Shown here: positions 17,436 to 25,747 of the stretch, piece after piece
How positions within the stretch are numbered: the first letter of the stretch is position 1
Layout of the letters: the number at the start of each line of letters is the position of its first letter
Assembly: GCF_001645125.1 (NCBI RefSeq)
Contig: NZ_LXKA01000033.1
Coordinates: forward strand, 105,981 to 169,980
DNA: 64,000 nt
Direction: 5' to 3'
DNA from: Paraburkholderia ginsengiterrae
Lineage (GTDB): Bacteria > Pseudomonadota > Gammaproteobacteria > Burkholderiales > Burkholderiaceae
The notes under the pieces: model-generated
What the model was told of the DNA's origin: nothing
The model's input: only the letters and a program-made list of their open reading frames with translations
Database searches by the model: none
Made by a program: the position numbers and the translations under genes

Positions 17436-18095
17436 TCAGCCGCGCGACAGCGCGCCCAGCGCACGTTCCAGCGCCTCGTGGCCGAGCGCGACACCGTCGG
17501 CGTTGATGGTGTGGCCGACGCCCGGCAAGGCATAGGCGTCGACGCTGTAGCCGGCCTCGCTGAAGGCGTCCGCGGCGGCTTCGAGCTCCCGCACCGGAAT
17601 CACCTCGTCGTCTTCACCGTGAATCAGCGTGAGCGGTGTGCCGTTGTGCGCGACGATGGCCGAGGCGAGCCGCCCCGAATACGCGACCACACCGGCCGCG
17701 CCTTCCGCGCTGGCCGCCACATGATGCATCGCCATGATCGAACCTTGCGAAAACCCGACTAACGCAAGTCGCTCGAAAGGCAATTGCCAATGCGCCAGTT
17801 CCGCCTCGAGCATGCGCCGCATCGCCGGATAGGCCGCGGCAACGCGCGCCTCGCGATTGCTCACGTCGACGTCGCGCAGGCTGAACCACTGACGCCCGCC
17901 AAAGCCGCCATCGAAAGCGTCGGTGCCCTCGAGCGAGGTGAACGCCACATCCGGCAGGCTTTGGCTCCAGATATCCGCGAGCGGCATCAGATCACGCGCA
18001 TTGCTGCCGACGCCGTGCATCAGCACCACGAGCCCCGTGGCCGGCGCGCTCACCGGCGCGCGCCGCCAGCCATGTTCGAATTGCTCCCAGGCCAT
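17436..18095 (-). CDS. Phospholipase/carboxylesterase family esterase
   Basis: Small cytoplasmic serine esterase of 219 residues in the Abhydrolase_2 family. The nucleophile is Ser116 in LVGFSQGSIM, the acid is in LIHGEDDEVIPV and the base is the His in PGVGHTIN; the GLVVLMHGVGSNARDL strand forms the oxyanion hole. The start at 18095 follows AAGGAAAAGGAT closely and removes an Arg/His-rich leader. Such enzymes hydrolyse short-chain esters or lysophospholipids; the substrate here is unknown. Confidence 0.88.
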   Translation of the reverse strand: MAWEQFEHGWRRAPVSAPATGLVVLMHGVGSNARDLMPLADIWSQSLPDVAFTSLEGTDAFDGGFGGRQWFSLRDVDVSNREARVAAAYPAMRRMLEAELAHWQLPFERLALVGFSQGSIMAMHHVAASAEGAAGVVAYSGRLASAIVAHNGTPLTLIHGEDDEVIPVRELEAAADAFSEAGYSVDAYALPGVGHTINADGVALGHEALERALGALSRG

Positions 18096-18283
18096 ATCCT
18101 TTTCCTTCTGGTTATTGATTTGCGGTTCGAATATCCGTATGCGCAAGGCAGCGCGGTGCACATGTCGCAGCGCGTCGTGCCGCCCCATACGGTCTTAGCC
18201 GGGAGCATACGCTGCCGGATGCGTTTTCGCCCCAGCCCTTGCATGCGCCGACGACGCCAAATCGCGATTGCAGGTATTCTTTT

Positions 18284-19969
18284 GTGAGCATTCAGCGGAC
18301 TTTGCGGCCCCACGCCTCGCGCGGGCAGCGAGTCGCTCTCGACGCGGACCGTCCGCGGCCTACCGATCCTGAGAACCGTTTTAGCCAGCCCGCTTCTGCG
18401 CCCCCTTCCGCGCCCGCTTCCGCGCCGCCCCCTCCACCGCCCCCGTTGCAGGGCGGCCGCCTCGTTCTGGCTACCATCGCCGTTGCGCTAGCGACGTTCA
18501 TGAACGTGCTCGACACGTCGATCGCGAACGTTGCGATCCCAACCATTTCCGGCAACCTGGGCGTTTCGGTCGACGAAGGCACATGGGTCATCACCGTGTT
18601 CGCCGCGGCCAATGCCGTGTCGATTCCGCTCACCGGCTGGCTCACGCAGCGCATCGGCCAGGTGAAGCTCTTCGTCAGCGCGATTCTGATGTTCGTGCTG
18701 GCTTCGTGGCTGTGCGGCGTGGCGCCGACGCTGCCCATCCTGCTGCTCGCGCGGATCTTTCAGGGCGCCGTGGCCGGCCCGCTGATTCCGCTGTCGCAAG
18801 CCATTCTGCTCGGTTCGTATCCAAAAGAGAAATCGTCCACCGCACTCTCGTTGTGGGCCATGACTGCAACCGTCGGCCCGATTGCGGGCCCTGCCCTCGG
18901 CGGCTGGATCACGGACAGTTACAGCTGGTCGTGGATCTTCTACATCAACATTCCGGTCGGGATATTTGCGGCTGGTGTGACATGGATGATCTACCGCACC
19001 CGTGAATCGCCGACCCGCAAGCCGCCCATCGACGTGGTCGGGCTGGGCCTCCTGATCGCGTGGGTCGCCTCGCTGCAGATCATGCTCGACAAGGGCAAGG
19101 ATCTCGACTGGTTCAACTCGCCGGTGATCGTGGTGCTCGGCATCACCGCGCTGATCAGTTTTGCGTTTTTCCTCGTGTGGGAGTTGACCGAGGAGCATCC
19201 GATCGTCGATTTGAGGCTCTTCCAGCAGCGCAATTTTCTCGGCGGCACGATTGCGATTTCGGTTGCGTATGGCGTGTTCTTCGGCAACCTCGTGCTGTTG
19301 CCGCAATGGATGCAGGAATATCTGAACTACCGCTCCGTGGATGCCGGCCTCGTGACCGCACCGCTCGGCGTGTTCGCGGTGCTGCTCGCGCCGGTGATGG
19401 GCCGCGTGCTGCCGCGCTCGGACGCGCGCGTGATTGCCACGCTGGCGTTTTTCGGCTTCGCCGGCGTGTTTTATATGCGCTCGAAATACGTCATTGAAAT
19501 CGACACCTGGCATCTGGTGCTGCCTACCCTGCTGCAAGGTATTCCAATGGCCTTGTTCTTCGTGCCGCTGACCGCGATCATTCTGTCCGGCCAGCCGCCG
19601 AGCAAGATTCCGGCCGCAGCGGGTCTGTCGAATTTCGTGCGCGTGTTTTGCGGCGCGGTCGGCACGTCGATCGCGGGCAACGAGTGGAACAACCGTATCG
19701 CGCTGCATCACGAACGGCTCACCGAGCAGGCCACCATCAATAACCCGGTGTTCAACCAGCAGATCGATTCAACGCAGACGCTGTTGAATCTGAATCAGCA
19801 ATCGGCGCATGCGCTGTTCGATTTCACCGTGAATACGCAAGCCGCGATGATGGGGCTGAACGACATCTTTTTCGTGTCGGCCGTCATCTTCATTCTGATC
19901 GTTCCGCTGATCTGGATTACGCGGCCGGGCAAAGGCGGCGGCGGATCGGACGCGGCGGGCGCGCACTGA
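18284..19969 (+). CDS. MFS drug exporter, DHA2 (EmrB/QacA) family
   Basis: Inner-membrane proton-driven exporter with about 14 predicted helices. The DHA2 signature LDTSIANVAIPTISGNLG lies in helix 1 and motif GWITDSYSWSWIFYINIPVG (motif C region) in helix 5. The N-terminus is a proline/alanine-rich cytoplasmic tail of about 55 residues, unusual in length, with a run of prolines (PPPPPPPLQGG). The GTG at 18284 is preferred over the TTG or ATG upstream because AGG precedes it. No membrane-fusion partner (EmrA) or outer-membrane channel is adjacent, and the neighbouring AraC regulator is a candidate controller. Confidence 0.88.
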   Translation: MSIQRTLRPHASRGQRVALDADRPRPTDPENRFSQPASAPPSAPASAPPPPPPPLQGGRLVLATIAVALATFMNVLDTSIANVAIPTISGNLGVSVDEGTWVITVFAAANAVSIPLTGWLTQRIGQVKLFVSAILMFVLASWLCGVAPTLPILLLARIFQGAVAGPLIPLSQAILLGSYPKEKSSTALSLWAMTATVGPIAGPALGGWITDSYSWSWIFYINIPVGIFAAGVTWMIYRTRESPTRKPPIDVVGLGLLIAWVASLQIMLDKGKDLDWFNSPVIVVLGITALISFAFFLVWELTEEHPIVDLRLFQQRNFLGGTIAISVAYGVFFGNLVLLPQWMQEYLNYRSVDAGLVTAPLGVFAVLLAPVMGRVLPRSDARVIATLAFFGFAGVFYMRSKYVIEIDTWHLVLPTLLQGIPMALFFVPLTAIILSGQPPSKIPAAAGLSNFVRVFCGAVGTSIAGNEWNNRIALHHERLTEQATINNPVFNQQIDSTQTLLNLNQQSAHALFDFTVNTQAAMMGLNDIFFVSAVIFILIVPLIWITRPGKGGGGSDAAGAH

Positions 19970-20088
19970 TCGCGCGGCATGGCATTCGGCTGGCGTTGAC
20001 TTGATGCGCCTGGCAGCGGTGTCCGCGATCGCACGACAACCGCGGTGAGCGTAATGCTGACAGCGGTGGTGACAGCGGCGGCGTTATG

Positions 20089-20838
20089 TCAGCGGAAATA
20101 CCGCGCGGGCGTATCGCCGAACGCGTCGCGGAACACGGCGATGAACGACGACACGTCGTTATAGCCGACGTCGAGCGCCACCTGCGTGACGCTCGCGCCG
20201 CCGCCCAGGTGCTCCAGCGCCACCAGCAAACGCAATTGCTGGCGCCACTGGCCGAAGGTCTGCCCGGTTTCCTTGACGAACAGTCGCGCCGCCGTGCGGC
20301 CCGTCACGCCGGCCGCCGCGGCGAGGTCATCGAGTATCCCTGAGTCGGCCGGATTGGCGCTCAACGCATCGGCAATTCGCTGGGCGCGCGGATCGCGTGG
20401 CCAGTTCAATCCCAGCGGCGCGGCCGGCAAGCCCGGCAGCCGGTCCAGCAGCACTTGCACGAGGCGCGTGGCCGGTTCGTCGAACGGCTGGTCGAGCGGC
20501 AGATCCGCTGCGGCCATCAGCAGGGCTTCCACCAGCCGGTCGGGCACGACGGCGCCGCCCTGCGGCGGAAGCGGCGCGGCGTCCCCGTCGGCAAACAACG
20601 AAAAGAAGCGCACCGGCGCGACGGCCGCCAGACGATGCAGCACACCGGCGAGCAGCCAGACCGCGTGCCCCGACGGCACGACCCAACGCTCAGTCTCACT
20701 GCGGACGACCAGCACGCCCGTCTGCACGTGAATCAGGCGCGCACGGCGATACGCGCGCCACGGCTCGTCCAGCGTCTCATAGCCCTCGCCAGTCACGAAG
20801 ACCGGTTGCCCGACGCCGTCTGGATCGAAATCTTCCAT
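20089..20838 (-). CDS. AraC-family transcriptional regulator
   Basis: A 249-residue DNA-binding regulator. An N-terminal cupin-like sensor (RARLIHVQTGVLVVRSETERW split, VVPSGHAVWLLAGVLHRL) is followed by a double helix-turn-helix AraC domain at the C-terminus (DDLAAAAGVTGRTAARLFVKE; VTQVALDVGYNDVSSFIAVFR; DTPARYFR). This arrangement matches the short AraC group often next to efflux or MFS genes, and the DHA2 exporter converges with it. ATG 20838 was chosen; the upstream frame adds a hydrophobic leader that is not family-like. Confidence 0.88.
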   Translation of the reverse strand: MEDFDPDGVGQPVFVTGEGYETLDEPWRAYRRARLIHVQTGVLVVRSETERWVVPSGHAVWLLAGVLHRLAAVAPVRFFSLFADGDAAPLPPQGGAVVPDRLVEALLMAAADLPLDQPFDEPATRLVQVLLDRLPGLPAAPLGLNWPRDPRAQRIADALSANPADSGILDDLAAAAGVTGRTAARLFVKETGQTFGQWRQQLRLLVALEHLGGGASVTQVALDVGYNDVSSFIAVFRDAFGDTPARYFR

Positions 20839-20997
20839 GATGGTGTCTGTTTTGCCCGGTTGTTGACAGAAAGGCAGCAAGATTAGCATAGGATGCTCAA
20901 CTTGCCCGCGAAGGCGGCATGCAGTTGGTGCGGCCGGCGGTGCGAACCATTTGCCTCAACTTGCCAGTAGAATCGCGGCGTCAACGGTCCGAGCCCA

Positions 20998-21912
20998 ATG
21001 AACTACGCATCCATCCTCGAACAGATCCACGGCGATCTGCAGCCTTATCTGGGTACCGGCAAGGTCGCCGACTACATTCCCGAACTGGCAAGAGTCCCGG
21101 CCAACAGCTTTGGCATGGCCATCGTCACGCCTGCTGGCGAGGTCTTTCGCACCGGCCAGGCCGATACCCGCTTTTCGATCCAGAGTATTTCCAAGCTATT
21201 TGCCTGCACCATGGCTTTCCGGCTGCTCGGCGATGAACTATGGCAGCGCGTCGGCCGCGAGCCGTCGGGCACGCCGTTCAATTCACTGGTGCAACTCGAA
21301 GCGGAGCAAGGCAAGCCGCGCAATCCGTTTATCAACGCCGGAGCGCTCGTCGTCACCGATGTGCTGTGCCGCCGCTTCGTGCAGGCGGAGACCGCGTTGG
21401 TGGAATTTATGCGGCGGCTAACCGGCGACGCGACTATCAACTACGATTTGCGCGTCGCGCAGTCGGAGTTGCAACACGCGGATCGCAACCAGGCGATGGC
21501 GCATTTCATCGCGAGCTTCGGCAATATGGAAATGCCTGTGCACTCGGTAGTGGATGCGTATTGCCGGCAGTGCGCAATTTCAATGAGCTGCGTGGAACTG
21601 GCGAAAGCGGCCCTATTTCTGAGTAATGGCGGCGTCGTGCCCTCGACTGGCGAGCGCATCCTCGACAGCAGTTCGACCAAGCGTCTGTCGGCCCTGATGC
21701 TGACCTGCGGCACCTATGACGCCGCGGGCGACTTCGTCTACCGGGTCGGCTTGCCGGCGAAAAGCGGCGTCGGGGGCGGCATTGTCGCGGTGCTGCCCGG
21801 CGAGATGGCGGTTTGCGTCTGGTCGCCCGGCCTCGACTCGAACGGCAACTCACTTGCTGGCGCAAAGGCGCTCGAAATGCTGACCACACTTACCGGGCAG
21901 TCGATTTTTTAA
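20998..21912 (+). CDS. glsA: Glutaminase
   Basis: Hydrolyses L-glutamine to glutamate and ammonia. The 304-residue length is standard for bacterial glutaminase A. The beta-lactamase-like Ser63-x-x-Lys66 pair sits in FSIQSISKLF; other family blocks are NPFINAGALVV, SFGNMEMPVHSVVDAYCRQC and GLPAKSGVGGGIVAVLPG. It ends MLTTLTGQSIF. A 57-bp remnant of a second copy of this same tail lies near 32.6 kb. It is transcribed alone and is followed by a terminator. Confidence 0.93.
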   Translation: MNYASILEQIHGDLQPYLGTGKVADYIPELARVPANSFGMAIVTPAGEVFRTGQADTRFSIQSISKLFACTMAFRLLGDELWQRVGREPSGTPFNSLVQLEAEQGKPRNPFINAGALVVTDVLCRRFVQAETALVEFMRRLTGDATINYDLRVAQSELQHADRNQAMAHFIASFGNMEMPVHSVVDAYCRQCAISMSCVELAKAALFLSNGGVVPSTGERILDSSSTKRLSALMLTCGTYDAAGDFVYRVGLPAKSGVGGGIVAVLPGEMAVCVWSPGLDSNGNSLAGAKALEMLTTLTGQSIF

Positions 21913-21927
21913 GCGAGGATGATAAAG

Positions 21928-21978
21928 GCCATCGGTTGACATAGACCGGGCACAAACGTGACCGATGGCAAATTTTTC
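21928..21978 (+). terminator. Terminator after glutaminase
   Basis: GCCATCGGT and ACCGATGGC form a perfect 9-bp stem around a 24-base loop, 15 bases after the glutaminase stop, followed by AAATTTTTCC. Confidence 0.65.
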
Positions 21979-21980
21979 CT

Positions 21981-22108
21981 CCGGAAGAAGGCGACCCTTC
22001 TCGGACGCTCGACAACCGGTGGGAGTATTTCTCGTTTTGGAAGTACGATGGTCATTCGAGGCGCTGGCGCCTGACTTTCTTCTCGTTTTTCTATGCGCCT
22101 TCTTCCGG
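21981..22108. repeat. 128-bp segment bounded by perfect 13-bp inverted repeats
   Basis: CCGGAAGAAGGCG (21981-21993) and CGCCTTCTTCCGG (22096-22108) are exact reverse complements. The interior has repeated TTCTCG words and no open frame of interest. It may be a small non-autonomous element or a structured leader of the DUF4148 gene that follows. Confidence 0.55.
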
Positions 22109-22202
22109 TGACTGGACTAAGGCAAAATAAATGCGGACGTCGCGCGCGACCGGCGGCATCGCACCGCTCGCGTTGCGCCAATCAGACGCGTGGAGACGTG
22201 CA

Positions 22203-22505
22203 ATGGAAACCCCCACGAGATACTGCTCGGCGCTTGCTGCGTTGGCGTTCCTGCTGACTGGATATGCCGCCGCCGGCGTGCCACAAAGCGAGCCACATCT
22301 GAGCCCAACGGAGTGCCGTGACCTTGCCGCGCTTAAAAGCAACGCGCCTCCGACGAAGTCGCAACACCGAAGCGAGCTTTCAGCCCTGAGGAAAGCGGGC
22401 TACAACCCGTCACCTTGGCACAACGACCCACACTACCCAGCAAATCTGCATGCGGCGCAGCGCCTGGTCGACCAATGGTTCGAAACGGACTGCAAGCCCT
22501 ACTGA
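22203..22505 (+). CDS. Small exported DUF4148-like protein
   Basis: A 100-residue protein with an N-terminal signal peptide (YCSALAALAFLLTGYAAAG). The C-terminal part SELSALRKAGYNPSPWHND followed by YPANLHAAQRLV fits the DUF4148 pattern (an L..AGY-NP helix turn, then YP..L.AAE), a periplasmic family abundant in Burkholderiales. The ATG at 22203 has GGAG eight bases upstream; the longer frame is not signal-peptide-like. Two cysteines in the mature part (TECRDL and TDCKPY) could form a disulphide. Function unknown. Confidence 0.7.
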   Translation: METPTRYCSALAALAFLLTGYAAAGVPQSEPHLSPTECRDLAALKSNAPPTKSQHRSELSALRKAGYNPSPWHNDPHYPANLHAAQRLVDQWFETDCKPY

Positions 22506-22592
22506 AATCGCCCAGGTGACCCCACCAGATCGGCATTGGCGGCCTTTTCGTACCTCGCGACGGCACATTCGAAAGACCGTTTGTGGCCGATA

Positions 22593-22743
22593 CTGTTGAA
22601 AAAGTCGCCGACGGTCTTTCTCGCTTGGTTTTCAGGGGTTTTCTTACCCTTGACCGATGTGCGCCAGCGGTTTGTAGACCGATCTGAGGGGTTGATTTTC
22701 TCGCGGGGGAACTGAAAAAATCAGGCAGCGACTTTTTCAACAG
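22593..22743. mobile_element. Miniature IS-derived element with perfect 16-bp ends
   Basis: CTGTTGAAAAAGTCGC at 22593-22608 and GCGACTTTTTCAACAG at 22728-22743 are exact inverted repeats bounding 151 bp. The end sequence resembles the terminal repeats of transposons common in soil proteobacteria. There is no room for a transposase, so this is a MITE-like or deletion derivative. A clear target duplication was not found. A separate 10-bp inverted repeat (GAAAGACCGT / ACGGTCTTTC, 22571-22620) straddles the left end. Confidence 0.65.
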
Positions 22744-22852
22744 AATCGACCCATTCGAGTCGCCAATTCAGCATTGGCATTGATCCACTGTCTCGCCGAC
22801 ATGAGACGTTCGCATGCAGCGCTGTAATCGCAAGAACCGGTACGCTCTGTGC

Positions 22853-22926
22853 ACCAGGATGGAGCGTACTGCCAGTCCGTCGGGCTTATTATCCGTAAGT
22901 CGTACGTTCAAATCCTACCCCCGCAA
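22853..22926 (+). pseudogene. Decayed initiator tRNA-fMet copy
   Basis: The 74 bases align without gaps to a beta-proteobacterial initiator tRNA: TGGAGC at the D-arm start, CGTCGGG before the anticodon, the initiator-type T-loop TTCAAAT and 3' strand CCTACCCCCGCAA. The anticodon loop reads CTTATTA rather than CTCATAA, the T-stem has a C/C mismatch, the 5' acceptor strand (CACCAGGA) no longer pairs with the 3' strand, and CCA is replaced by CTT. It is therefore non-functional. It marks the left edge of a low-GC stretch, as expected for an old integration site at a tRNA gene. Confidence 0.72.
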
Positions 22927-22954
22927 CTTCGCCTTGATTGGAGCAGGATCACTT

Positions 22955-23835
22955 ATGCCGACCATCTATCACTATTGCGACGCTAATGCCTTTCTTTCGA
23001 TCGTTAAAAAAAATTGTGGCTGAGTAGCACCACAAAAATGAATGATGTCAAGGAGGGGGCAGTTGTTGAAACCGCTGTCAGATATCGCCTAAGCAGACCC
23101 ATGGATAAACTCATTCCTGAGGAAATTGATCCTTATATTAAGGTTTTTAAAGATGAGATTTACGCGTGCTGCTTTTCTAGTGAAGGTGATTCCACTGTCC
23201 AGTGGATGAGTTACGCGGATTCTGGAAAAGGCTTCGCCATCGGATTCGATACCGAAAGATTTCCATCACGACACCCTGATAGCTCAAGCATTGATACGCT
23301 TGAATCGCACTTCAAAACCAACACAAAAAAGCTCCGCGAAACAAATAAAATAAAACTAGGCCCCGTGATATATTTTACAGATAAAAACAGATCTAAAATA
23401 ATGCAGTTGATTTCCAATCAACTTAAAAAAATCGATGCGACCAAGGACGAAAGTGAGCTTCATTATTACACCATCGCCCAGACTACCGCATGGTTCGATT
23501 CGATTACCAAGGATGCCGGGTTTAGCCACGAAGTCGAATACAGATTGACCCATACTCCAGAAGGATTGACGCTAGCTCAAATGGTTGATACGTCGAATGA
23601 CGAACCTTTGCGCGCTAGTGATCTTGATCCGTTGCATTGGCGTGCGTCGCGAAACGGGCTCGCTCCTTACTATGAATTTTGCTTTCCGCCTGATGCGATC
23701 AAAGAGATTTGGATCGGCCCTCGCAATCCAGATCATCCTAATGTTTCGGCTCAACATCTCGTAAAGCAATTTTGCGTGAGAAATGAAATTCCGCATGCTC
23801 ATGTTCAGAATTCTAAATCGCCGTATCGAGGTTAG
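22955..23835 (+). pseudogene. DUF2971 protein gene interrupted by a one-base shift
   Basis: The ATG at 22955 (AGGA six bases upstream) starts MPTIYHYCDANAFLSIVKK, the normal N-terminus of DUF2971 proteins. The frame then ends at TGA 23021. From 23014 the next frame continues LWLSSTTKMNDVKEG and runs to 23835 with the family core VQWMSYADSGKGFAIGFD. The break falls on a run of eight A (23006-23013); one more A would restore a single protein of about 293 residues. Options are a real frameshift mutation, slippage that still makes some full-length protein, or a homopolymer sequencing error. DUF2971 is uncharacterised and frequent in accessory regions. Base composition is clearly lower in GC than neighbours. 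Confidence 0.75.
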
Positions 23836-24242
23836 ATCCGGCGATTTACCCGCTGTTCGCCTATCGGCGGAGGGGCGTTGTTTTGTCCGATGTCCGCATA
23901 GCCCTCTAACCGATGCCAAGCGGGTTGAATGGCCGAAACTTGTCGAATTTCAGCCATTTGTTGCTGTCGAAGGACCGTCGCTTCCTGGCCGGGCGCTGCC
24001 CAATGCATTTTGCACATCTCATTTGGGTAACGGATTCGCGCCACTTGGCCACACCAGCCCTTGACCTATCGCACGCGCACCCGAATACCCCGCGGGAGTT
24101 CCCCGACCGATCTTCGTCTCGCGCTGCAATAAGCACCACTCGCGACGCAATCCGCGGGGTTCGTCGCATGCTCCTCGAAAACAGTCCATGCGCCGCACAA
24201 ACTGCAGCCATCGAGTCCGCTCGTCCTGCCTGGAGAGCCAGC

Positions 24243-24620
24243 ATGCCTGCCATCATCGCCGCGCACATCGCCACTGCAACTCTTTCTGTCATACTCGGAA
24301 CAGCCGTGCTTCTGGCCGAAAAGGGGACGCCGCGCCACAAGTGGCTCGGTCGACTCTGGGCAGTGACGATGTTCGCTACGGCGCTCAGTTCGTTCGACAT
24401 TCGGGAACTGAACCCGGGACATTTTTCCTGGGTGCACGCACTGTCGTTGCTTACAATCGTCAGCGTCGGGCGGGCGATCTGGGCGATCCGGCAAGGCAAC
24501 GTGCGTGGTCACCAGCTCGCGATGCGCGGGTCGTTCATCGGTCTCGCCATAGCCGGTATCGCCGCAGTGGCTACACCGCACCGCCTGCTGAATCTCATTG
24601 TGATGGGATGGATCGCATGA
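24243..24620 (+). CDS. DUF2306-like small membrane protein
   Basis: A 125-residue protein with four predicted transmembrane helices. The motif pattern PRHKWLGRLWAVTMFATALSS, RGHQLAMRGSF and IAGIAAVATPHR matches the DUF2306 group of four-helix membrane proteins. Its TGA overlaps the ATG of the sensor kinase gene (ATGA at 24617), so it is the first gene of a three-gene operon with a LytS/LytR-type system and may be a membrane partner of the kinase. The ATG at 24243 was chosen; the frame is open upstream to about 23913 without a recognisable domain. Function is not known. Confidence 0.7.
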   Translation: MPAIIAAHIATATLSVILGTAVLLAEKGTPRHKWLGRLWAVTMFATALSSFDIRELNPGHFSWVHALSLLTIVSVGRAIWAIRQGNVRGHQLAMRGSFIGLAIAGIAAVATPHRLLNLIVMGWIA

Positions 24621-25747
24621 TTCGTGGCAGTAACGCCAAACTCTTCGATGCGTCCGCCGGGTTACCCGTCCCGGCAAAACAACTGCTGGCCGAATATGCG
24701 CGCGAGGCCGTGCTCGTCGTCATCGGCAACGCATTGATTGCGGTGGGCTTGACCGCGGTCGGCATGGGGAAAGGCCTTGGCGAAAACCTCGTCTTCAGCG
24801 AGGCGATCGGACTGTCAATCATGCTGCTGCTCCACGTTGGCCGCTTTCGTCTTCAGCGGAAGAACGCACTCACCGCGCCAAGGCTTGCCGTCGTGATGGT
24901 TAGCGCAATCATCGCTGGCGCCGCGATCGGACGGGTGATCGCGAGCGCCCTGCTGGGCCTCGACATCGGCAAGACGTTCGCCCCCAAAGACCTCGCCACG
25001 ACGGGCTGGATCGCGCTGGTCGCGACGCTGCTGGTGACCTGGTATGGCTGGTCGCGAGCCCGGATCGCCGGTCTGAGTGAACAGGTGGCCCGAACTGCAT
25101 GGCTGCGGGAAGCTGACGAAAAAACCGCGTTGCGCGCTCGCTTGCAGGCATTGCAGGCGCAGATCGAACCACATTTTCTTTTCAACACGCTGGCGACCCT
25201 GGATAGCCTGATCGTGTCCGATCCACCGCGCGCACGCGAACTGCTCGGGAGCCTCAACCGCTTTTTGCGGGCAACGCTGGAAGCGTCGCGAGCCGAAAGC
25301 GAGACGCTCACGGATCAGTTTGCGGTGCTGGATTCGATGCTTGCCGTGCACGCAATACGCCTCGGCCCGAGACTCGCCTATGCGCTCGATCTCCCTGTCG
25401 ATTGCGCGAACCTCGCGGTGCCGCCGATGCTGCTTCAGCCGCTCGTCGAAAACGCGCTGAAGCATGGTGTTCAGGTTACGGTGACAGGTGGGCGGATCGA
25501 GGTAAGAGCAAAGCGCGACAAACAGCACGTCGAGCTCATCGTCGCCGACACGGGGCCAGGCTTCGGTGCGACGTCAGCGACGCAGGGCACGGGCATCGGA
25601 CTGGCGAACGTCCGGGACCGCCTTGCAGCACTCTATGGCGAGCGCGCTTCACTGACGCTCGTCGAGAACGTGCCGCAAGGTACCATCGCGAAAATCCTGC
25701 TTCCGGTGGACAATGCCCGTCATCCGCAAGAGGGTGCGAGGCCATGA
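24617..25747 (+). CDS. Sensor histidine kinase, LytS/YehU-like (His_kinase family)
   Basis: Inner-membrane sensor kinase of 376 residues. About four hydrophobic segments occupy residues 25-155, with no extracytoplasmic domain of size, so the signal is probably sensed in or near the membrane. The phosphoacceptor block is LQAQIEPHFLFNTLATLDSLI (His in PHFLFN), and the ATP-binding part shows PLVENALKHG and ADTGPGF, then GTGIGLANVRDRL. It is coupled by 4-base overlaps to the gene before and the response regulator after. ATG 24608 is an alternative start three codons upstream. Confidence 0.88.
   Translation: MIRGSNAKLFDASAGLPVPAKQLLAEYAREAVLVVIGNALIAVGLTAVGMGKGLGENLVFSEAIGLSIMLLLHVGRFRLQRKNALTAPRLAVVMVSAIIAGAAIGRVIASALLGLDIGKTFAPKDLATTGWIALVATLLVTWYGWSRARIAGLSEQVARTAWLREADEKTALRARLQALQAQIEPHFLFNTLATLDSLIVSDPPRARELLGSLNRFLRATLEASRAESETLTDQFAVLDSMLAVHAIRLGPRLAYALDLPVDCANLAVPPMLLQPLVENALKHGVQVTVTGGRIEVRAKRDKQHVELIVADTGPGFGATSATQGTGIGLANVRDRLAALYGERASLTLVENVPQGTIAKILLPVDNARHPQEGARP

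Noticed and set aside
18488-19711. Minus-strand open frame of 407 codons
   Set aside because: Opposite the DHA2 exporter; highly charged, no fold-like pattern.
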